The notes beneath the pieces are model-generated. The model was not told the origin of the DNA, searched no databases, and was given only the letters and a program-made list of their open reading frames with translations. 12,133 bases of DNA from Prevotella sp. (GTDB lineage: Bacteria; Bacteroidota; Bacteroidia; Bacteroidales; Bacteroidaceae), in NCBI GenBank assembly GCA_021204605.1, contig JAJPZD010000110.1, positions 1 through 12,133 of the forward strand. Reading direction: 5' to 3'. Both the position numbers and the translations under genes were made by a program. Positions 7,808-12,133 of the stretch are shown here, piece after piece (the first letter of the stretch is position 1; each line of letters starts with the position of its first letter).

Positions 7808-7837
7808 CAAATCGAAAACAAAACAAATAAAACAAAA

Positions 7838-8221
7838 ATGGAAATAGAAGGTGTAATAATAAAGGTGCTTCCTGCAAGAGAGGGAACGTCTGCAAGGGGA
7901 CCGTGGAAATCACAAGATTATGTTATACAGACAGAGGAGCAGTACCCTAAGAAATGTGTTTTCAACTTGTTTGGTGCAGAGAGGATAGACCAGTTTAAAA
8001 TACAGGAAGGCGAGAAATTGAAAGTCAGTTTCGACATTGATGCACATGAGTTCAACGAGCGTTGGTACAATACTGTCCGCGCATGGAAAGTAGAGAGGAT
8101 AGGCGACCAGGCACAGGGTGTACAGCCTGAGAGCGGAACAGTGATACCTGGTCCGCAGCCGGCACCATTCCCGCCACAGCCTGACATCGCAGGTGGCAGT
8201 GATGATGATCTGCCGTTTTGA
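7838..8221 (+). CDS. DUF3127 protein with SSB-like acidic C-terminal tip
   Basis: 127 aa from the ATG at 7838. The frame is open from 7748, but the extra 30 residues would overlap the probable promoter, and the family begins at MEIEGVIIKVLPAREGTSAR. Residues 1-88 match DUF3127: GPWKSQDYVIQTEEQYPKKC (21-40), VFNLFGAERIDQF (41-53), LKVSFDIDAHEFNERWYNTV (61-80), RAWKVERI (81-88). This is a small all-beta-looking domain reminiscent of an OB fold. Residues 92-119 form a Pro/Gly/Gln-rich linker, and the protein ends SDDDLPF, almost the same as the tip of bacterial SSB (DDDIPF in E. coli). The order of compact domain, flexible linker and acidic tip is that of SSB. No function is established for the family to my knowledge; single-stranded DNA binding or recruitment of SSB partners is inference. 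It is divergent from dnaN and ends at a terminator. Confidence 0.85.
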   Translation: MEIEGVIIKVLPAREGTSARGPWKSQDYVIQTEEQYPKKCVFNLFGAERIDQFKIQEGEKLKVSFDIDAHEFNERWYNTVRAWKVERIGDQAQGVQPESGTVIPGPQPAPFPPQPDIAGGSDDDLPF

Positions 8222-8249
8222 TTATAGAAGCAAGCGTCAATAATATAAT

Positions 8250-8289
8250 GGCCACAAAAAGTAGAATTATTACTTTTGTGGCCGTTTTT
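8250..8289 (+). terminator. Rho-independent terminator after DUF3127 gene
   Basis: Stem GGCCACAAAAAGTA (8250-8263) pairs with TACTTTTGTGGCC (8271-8283), giving 13 bp with one bulged A and a 7-nt loop, then GTTTTTG. It lies 28 bp after the stop. The reverse strand lacks a good T-tract, so it mainly serves the plus-strand gene. Confidence 0.8.
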
Positions 8290-8295
8290 GAGAGC

Positions 8296-8325
8296 GGGAT
8301 AATTTTACAATCCCCTTATTTTTTA
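8296..8325. terminator. Weak second hairpin between convergent genes
   Basis: GGGAT (8296-8300) pairs with ATCCC (8310-8314) over a 9-nt loop. On the plus strand it is followed by CTTATTTTTTAT, on the minus strand by CGCTCTCAAAAAC. It may back up the stronger terminator for the DUF3127 gene, or help end trxB transcription. The stem is only 5 bp. Confidence 0.3.
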
Positions 8326-8334
8326 TAATTTGCT

Positions 8335-9282
8335 TCACAAACCGTTTTCAGCTAAATAGTTCTTGGCTTCTAAAGCAGCCTGGCAGCCTGTCGCCGCAGC
8401 CGTGATAGCCTGGCGGTAGTGAGGATCTGCAACGTCTCCGGCGGCATACACGCCGGGTATATTAGTAAGAGGACGCCCGTTGGCTGTCTTTATATAACCC
8501 ACCTCATCAGTCTCAATCCACGGTTTGAATACATCACTGTTTGGTTTGTGACCGATAGCGAGGAAGAAGCCATCGATAGGAAGGTCGTATTTCTGCTCGT
8601 CGGGCTCACCCTTGCGCTTAACGAGATGAACACCCTCAACACCATTTTCCCCATAGAGGCCGATAGCGTTGTGCTCGAAAAGAATTTCGATATTTTCCTT
8701 TTCCTCAACACGTTTCTTCATCACGTCAGATGCGCGGAGGAACGGTTTGCGTACAATCATGTAAACCTTCTTGGCAAGACCGGCGAGATAAAGCGCCTCC
8801 TCACAGGCAGTGTCACCGCCACCGACTACGGCAACAGTGCGTTTGCGATAGAAAAAGCCGTCGCAAGTGGCGCAGGCGGAAACCCCCTCACCCTTGTATT
8901 TCTCCTCGTCAGCAAGACCGAGATATTTTGCTGATGCACCGGTAGCGATAATAACAGTGTCAGCATTGATAACATGCCCTTCATCAGTAGTGAGCTTATA
9001 GGGAGCCTTACTGAAATCAACCTCTGTGATAACCCCGTCACGGATGTCAGCACCAAAACGCTCAGCCTGAGCACGGAACTCAAGCATCATCTGGTTGCCG
9101 TCAACACCGTCAGGATATCCTGGAAAATTCTCTACAATAGTAGTCTGGGTTAGCTGGCCGCCCGTCTGTAAACCACAGTACTGAACAGGGTTCAGACTTG
9201 CACGAGAAGCATATATAGCCGCTGTATATCCTGCGGGGCCGCTGCCAATGATAAGACAGCGTACTCGTTCGATATTCTCCAT
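8335..9282 (-). CDS. trxB: Thioredoxin-disulfide reductase
   Basis: 315 aa, the usual low-molecular-weight TrxB length. It transfers electrons from NADPH through FAD and a redox disulfide to thioredoxin in the cytosol. FAD motif GSGPAG (13-18), TGGQLTQTTIVENFPGYPDG (40-59), redox site CATC (137-140), NADPH motif GGGDTACEEA (154-163), and the FAD-contacting AAGDVADPHYRQAITAAATG (280-299). The NADPH phosphate-binding stretch reads VRKPFLR (177-183) rather than the HRRDGFR of E. coli; I recall this form from other Bacteroidetes. It lies 90 bp after gpx on the same strand with no convincing promoter of its own, so it is probably co-transcribed with that peroxidase. Confidence 0.96.
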   Translation of the reverse strand: MENIERVRCLIIGSGPAGYTAAIYASRASLNPVQYCGLQTGGQLTQTTIVENFPGYPDGVDGNQMMLEFRAQAERFGADIRDGVITEVDFSKAPYKLTTDEGHVINADTVIIATGASAKYLGLADEEKYKGEGVSACATCDGFFYRKRTVAVVGGGDTACEEALYLAGLAKKVYMIVRKPFLRASDVMKKRVEEKENIEILFEHNAIGLYGENGVEGVHLVKRKGEPDEQKYDLPIDGFFLAIGHKPNSDVFKPWIETDEVGYIKTANGRPLTNIPGVYAAGDVADPHYRQAITAAATGCQAALEAKNYLAENGL

Positions 9283-9320
9283 AATTCAAAATCTAATTAC
9301 ACTTAAAAACGACGAAGGAT

Positions 9321-9357
9321 GTACAGCCTGCCGGAACACTATACCTACGGACAGTAC
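9321..9357 (-). repeat. Imperfect hairpin between gpx and trxB
   Basis: Arms at 9321-9334 and 9344-9357 surround a 9-nt loop. Read on the minus strand, GTACTGTCCGTAGG pairs with CCGGCAGGCTGTAC at 11 of 14 positions, two of them G-U. It is GC-rich compared with other spacers in the window and lies in the 90-bp gap between co-directional genes. A TTTTT run follows 12 nt later in the transcript, so it could be an attenuator-like partial terminator, an mRNA-processing site or a dispersed palindromic repeat. Confidence 0.45.
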
Positions 9358-9372
9358 ACCCTTAACCTTAAA

Positions 9373-9924
9373 TTATTTCAACAGCTCTTCAATTTGCTTT
9401 GCGATGTTATCCAAATTCTCTGTAGGCTCAAAGCGGGCTACAACCAAACCATTCTTGTCAATGAGGAATTTAGTGAAATTCCACTTGATACTTGGTTTGC
9501 TCTTATAGTCAGGATCATCCTTTGAAAGCATATCCTCTAAAATCGGAGCGATGGGGTGGCTCATATCCCAGCCTGCGAAACCCTTCTGACTTGTGAGAAA
9601 CTTGTACAGAGGGTCAGCATCCTCACCGTTGACCTTGATTTTCTTGAAACGAGGGAAGTCAGTGCCATAGTTGAGCTTGCAGAACTCGTGGATAGACTCA
9701 TCAGTTCCAGGAGCCTGCTGGCCGAACTGGTTGCAAGGGAAGTCAAGGATCTCAAAACCCTGAGTGTGGTATTTTTTGTAAAGTTTCTCCAATTCCTCAT
9801 ACTGTGGCGTAAATCCACATTTTGTGGCAGTGTTCACAATAAGAAGAACCTCGTTAGAATACTCTTTCAACGAAACTTCAGCACCTTTTCTGTCTTTGAC
9901 AGCGAAATCATAGATTGTTTTCAT
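9373..9924 (-). CDS. gpx: Glutathione peroxidase family protein (thioredoxin-type, Cys-based)
   Basis: 183 aa, typical of bacterial GPx. It reduces hydrogen peroxide and organic hydroperoxides. LIVNTATKCGFTPQYEEL (28-45) holds the peroxidatic Cys36, a Cys instead of selenocysteine. FPCNQFGQQAPG (62-73) supplies the conserved Gln, and SIKWNFTKFLID (145-156) supplies the Trp and Asn of the catalytic tetrad. Cys82 in ESIHEFCKLNYG sits where thioredoxin-dependent family members have their resolving Cys. No signal peptide is seen, so it is cytosolic. The downstream neighbour trxB suggests thioredoxin as reductant rather than glutathione, which is inference. A near-perfect promoter precedes it. Confidence 0.94.
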   Translation of the reverse strand: MKTIYDFAVKDRKGAEVSLKEYSNEVLLIVNTATKCGFTPQYEELEKLYKKYHTQGFEILDFPCNQFGQQAPGTDESIHEFCKLNYGTDFPRFKKIKVNGEDADPLYKFLTSQKGFAGWDMSHPIAPILEDMLSKDDPDYKSKPSIKWNFTKFLIDKNGLVVARFEPTENLDNIAKQIEELLK

Positions 9925-9969
9925 TTCTTTTATTCTTTAATATTATTATTTTTTTGATTATAAGTAATG

Positions 9970-10000
9970 CAAAGATAATGAAAATAAAAGTGTTTACAAA
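9970..10000 (-). promoter_or_regulatory. gpx: Bacteroidetes-type promoter of gpx
   Basis: On the minus strand TTTG (10000-9997), a 19-bp spacer, then TATCTTTG (9977-9970) match both elements of the Bacteroidetes sigma-ABfr consensus with ideal spacing. It would give a leader of roughly 40 nt, A-rich and without Shine-Dalgarno, ending at the ATG at 9924. Confidence 0.8.
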
Positions 10001-10200
10001 AATAATTATTTTTTTTTAAGAAAAGCATGTATAATCATTTCATTTTCAGAAATAGGCGTTATTTTTTGTAAAATATTCTTTTTTGATATAATTATGTATA
10101 ATGTAAATCTAATAATTATTCAGCAAGTCAGAATATTTTTGTATCACGTTTAAAAGTGGACTTGTCAGTTACGAATATTGAGTTCAAACGTAAGCATAAA
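10001..10200. other. AT-rich intergenic DNA with no recognised feature
   Basis: This is the middle part of the 450-bp gap between the divergent gpx and mfd genes (9925-10374). It is very AT-rich, with T and A runs and frequent stops in all frames. I see no tRNA, stable hairpin or credible small gene here. The final bases, TAAGCATAAA, look like a degenerate copy of the 12-bp repeat that follows. Confidence 0.5.
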
Positions 10201-10260
10201 CTTCACCATAAATTTCACCATAAACTTCACCATAAATTTCACCATAAATTTCACCATAAA
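10201..10260. repeat. Tandem repeat, five exact-length 12-bp units YTTCACCATAAA
   Basis: Five adjacent 12-bp units differ only at their first base (C, T, C, T, T); the other 11 bases, TTCACCATAAA, are identical in all. Together they fill exactly 60 bp. The array is non-coding and ends 29 bp before the -33 element of the mfd promoter. Unit number is likely to vary between strains by slippage. It could also act as a protein-binding array. It is not a CRISPR, because there are no spacers. Confidence 0.9.
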
Positions 10261-10289
10261 AAAAGTGTGTGAAACAAAAGGTTGAATTG

Positions 10290-10321
10290 TTTGGTGGTGT
10301 TTTTGAATTACGTTAACTTTG
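10290..10321 (+). promoter_or_regulatory. mfd: Bacteroidetes-type promoter of mfd
   Basis: TTTG (10290-10293), a 20-bp spacer and TAACTTTG (10314-10321) match the phylum consensus at both elements. Transcription would begin near 10328, giving a leader of about 46 nt with no obvious Shine-Dalgarno before the ATG at 10375. Confidence 0.75.
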
Positions 10322-10374
10322 CAGAGGATTGACGCAGTAGGGTAGAATGCGTTGATGGGTTTTCGTAATTCGTG

Positions 10375-12133
10375 ATGAACTTACGGGATATTTCAGAGTT
10401 GTATGCCAAGTCGCCGCAGTCGGAGGCATTGGCAAAGATGCTGGGGGACAAGTCGATAAAGACTGTTTTCCTGCAAGGGTTAGTTGCGTCTTCCGCCCCG
10501 ATGCTGTTTTCCTCAGTAACGAAAAAGACCGGAATTGTATGTCTTTTCATTCTTGGAGATGCGGAAGAAGCGGGGTATTTCTATCATGACTTGACACAGA
10601 TTTTGGGAAACGAAGACGTGCTGTATTTCCCATCGTCATACCGCAGACAGATAAAATACGGTCAGAGAGACTCCGCAAACGAGATATTAAGGACAGAGGT
10701 TTTGAGCCGATTGGCGGCAATGCAACAGGGCACAGTTTCCAAAAATATAATTTCCAAAAGTGCTGTTCAACAGAACACAAAGCAAGGCACAGATAACACT
10801 GCAAAGGAATTCCTTTTTGTCGTAACCAGTCCAGAGGCAGTTGGAGAACTTGTGGTGTCACGAGAGCGGTTGGATGAGAACACCATTTCTTTGAGAGTGG
10901 GGGAGATGCACGACATCACAGAGTTGGAAAAGACCTTATGGAAATTAGGTTTCAAGAGTGTGGACTATGTTTATGAGCCAGGGCAGTTTGCCATAAGAGG
11001 AAGTATTTTGGACGTGTTCTCGTTCAGCAGTGAGTATCCATTTCGTATAGACTTTTTCGGGGATGAGATTGACTCAATCAGGACATTCGATGTGCAGAGC
11101 CAGTTGTCTAAAGAGAAGAAAAAGAGTGTGGAAATCGTCCCCGAATTGTTTGCCACAGGTGAGAAAGTTTCGTTTTTCCATTTTTTGCCAAAAGAGACGG
11201 TGCTTGTGATGAAAGACATAACATACGTGAGGGACATCATCGACAGAGCCTATCAGGATGGGTTCACATCACAGGCAATGACAGAGAAGTTAGAAGGACT
11301 GACCGAAGTGGAGCAGCAGAAAGTGTTAAATGACATGAAAATTACGAATATGCTGCTGAACGGAGCACAGTTTGTTACCGACACACAGGACTTTTGTCGT
11401 ATAGAAATAGGCACAAAACCCACAGGAGTGCCGCAAGCCACGCTGTCATTCGATTTCTCGCCTCAGCCACTGTTTCACAAGAGTTTTGATCTGCTTGTCA
11501 ATGTCCTTGAGGACTACGTCCAAAAAGGATACAGAATATATATCTTGGCAGACAGCGGGAAGCAGCATGAACGGTTGAAGGAAATCTTCGCCAGTGAGGA
11601 GTTCCACACAAATATCCAGTTTGTTGCCGTTTACAAGACTCTCCATTCAGGGTTTGCCGACAACACCATGCCGGCCTGTTTTTTCACCGACCACCAGATA
11701 TTCGACAGATTCCACAAATACAGTCTGCGTTCAGATGCCGCCCGTACTGGTAAGATGGCACTGACGATGAAGGAATTGCAGGAGATGGAGATAGGCGACT
11801 ATATCGTGCATGTGGATTTCGGAATAGGCAAGTTCGCCGGGTTGGTGAGAGTGCCCGCAGGGAACAGCTATCAGGAAGTGATACGCTTGATTTACCAGCA
11901 TAACGACAAGGTGGATGTCAGTATTCATTCGCTATACAAGATATCGAAATATAAGCGGCACGACAGTGATGCGCCCCCACGTCTCAGCACGTTGGGCACA
12001 GGAGCGTGGGAACGGTTGAAGGAGCGCACAAAGTCGAAGATCAAGGATATTGCCCGTGACCTTATAAAACTCTATGCAGCCCGCAGACATGAGCAAGGCT
12101 ATGCGTTCAGTGGCGACACATTCATGCAGCACG
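10375..12133 (+). CDS. mfd: Transcription-repair coupling factor Mfd, N-terminal part (3' end beyond window)
   Basis: 586 codons are present without a stop, and full Mfd is about 1,100-1,200 aa. Mfd removes RNA polymerase stalled at DNA lesions and recruits UvrA for nucleotide excision repair. Residues 1-240 are the UvrB-like region: TVFLQGLVASSAPML (33-47) is the degenerate, non-functional nucleotide loop; PGQFAIRGSILDVFSF (203-218) and YPFRIDFFGDEIDSIRTFD (221-239) are typical. TDHQIFDRFHKYSLRSDAAR (about 438-457) comes before the CarD-like RNA polymerase interaction domain (about 470-540), seen as MEIGDYIVHVDFGIGKFAGL and IHSLYKISKYK. The end reads GYAFSGDTFMQH, entering the helicase motor, whose Walker motifs are outside the window. 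A polar stretch (about residues 119-142, SKNIISKSAVQQNTKQGTDN) looks like a lineage-specific loop. The start at 10375 is the first ATG in frame and matches the family start. Confidence 0.95.
   Translation, partial: MNLRDISELYAKSPQSEALAKMLGDKSIKTVFLQGLVASSAPMLFSSVTKKTGIVCLFILGDAEEAGYFYHDLTQILGNEDVLYFPSSYRRQIKYGQRDSANEILRTEVLSRLAAMQQGTVSKNIISKSAVQQNTKQGTDNTAKEFLFVVTSPEAVGELVVSRERLDENTISLRVGEMHDITELEKTLWKLGFKSVDYVYEPGQFAIRGSILDVFSFSSEYPFRIDFFGDEIDSIRTFDVQSQLSKEKKKSVEIVPELFATGEKVSFFHFLPKETVLVMKDITYVRDIIDRAYQDGFTSQAMTEKLEGLTEVEQQKVLNDMKITNMLLNGAQFVTDTQDFCRIEIGTKPTGVPQATLSFDFSPQPLFHKSFDLLVNVLEDYVQKGYRIYILADSGKQHERLKEIFASEEFHTNIQFVAVYKTLHSGFADNTMPACFFTDHQIFDRFHKYSLRSDAARTGKMALTMKELQEMEIGDYIVHVDFGIGKFAGLVRVPAGNSYQEVIRLIYQHNDKVDVSIHSLYKISKYKRHDSDAPPRLSTLGTGAWERLKERTKSKIKDIARDLIKLYAARRHEQGYAFSGDTFMQH

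Noticed and set aside
7690..7821. 44-residue hydrophobic N-terminal extension of dnaN
   Set aside because: Sliding clamps are cytosolic and start near MTLTISS; the extension covers the -7 promoter element and the start of the divergent gene's region.
7748..7837. Signal-peptide-like extension (MIRIKNVAKISLITSILLIS) of the DUF3127 protein
   Set aside because: It overlaps the probable promoter and A-rich leader, and the family starts at MEIEG. Hydrophobicity arises from AT-rich DNA.
8419..8934. Plus-strand open frame of 171 residues
   Set aside because: Antisense shadow of trxB, with no recognisable domain, promoter or ribosome site.
9283..9310. Separate trxB promoter (TAGATTTT close to TAnnTTTG)
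   Set aside because: It ends only a few bases before the ATG, leaving no room for a leader, and no -33 element is placed properly.
10201..10260. CRISPR array
   Set aside because: Units are adjacent 12-mers without spacers and there are no cas genes.
10308..12132. Series of minus-strand open frames of 62-104 residues
   Set aside because: All lie opposite the mfd frame, which is continuous and strongly family-like from 10375 to the window end.

Overview
The window looks like a chromosomal segment of a Bacteroidales bacterium, most likely Prevotella or a close relative. Evidence: Bacteroidetes-type promoters (TTTG, about 19-20 bp, TAnnTTTG) in front of gpx and mfd, with a matching -7 element in front of dnaN; mostly A-rich leaders with weak or absent Shine-Dalgarno sequences; a DUF3127 protein, a family I know mainly from Bacteroidetes; and Bacteroidetes-style CoaBC, TrxB and Mfd sequences. 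Genus is inference.

Layout. (1) About 1-4450, minus strand, AT-rich: a type IV restriction cassette. mcrB (modified-DNA-reading AAA+ GTPase) and mcrC (PD-(D/E)XK nuclease) overlap by 4 bp. Downstream lies a broken gene for an AlbA_2 (Schlafen-like) plus GHKL-ATPase protein that needs two single-base corrections and has no usable start codon. (2) 4382-4447: direct and inverted repeats between coaBC and mcrB, a possible operator or terminator. (3) 4467-7689, minus strand, richer in GC: the housekeeping run dnaN, DEDDh exonuclease, coaBC, with 8 and 26 bp gaps. (4) 7690-7837: divergent promoter region. (5) 7838-8221, plus strand: a DUF3127 protein that ends in an SSB-type acidic tip (SDDDLPF), followed by a hairpin terminator. 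(6) 8335-9924, minus strand: gpx then trxB, a thiol-redox pair driven by a near-perfect promoter. (7) 9925-10374: AT-rich intergenic DNA with a 5 x 12 bp perfect-length tandem repeat and the mfd promoter. (8) 10375 to the end, plus strand: the first 586 codons of mfd, cut by the window edge.

How they work together. The core genes concern replication and repair (sliding clamp, exonuclease, DUF3127, transcription-repair coupling factor), CoA synthesis and peroxide defence. The McrBC cassette looks like a horizontally acquired defence module placed after coaBC. The most interesting observation is the SSB-like architecture of the DUF3127 protein, encoded divergently from the sliding clamp: a compact N-terminal domain, a Pro/Gly/Gln linker and a DDDLPF tip. 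This suggests an uncharacterised DNA-metabolism protein that may dock on SSB-binding partners. I saw no tRNA, rRNA, CRISPR array, transposase or integrase.
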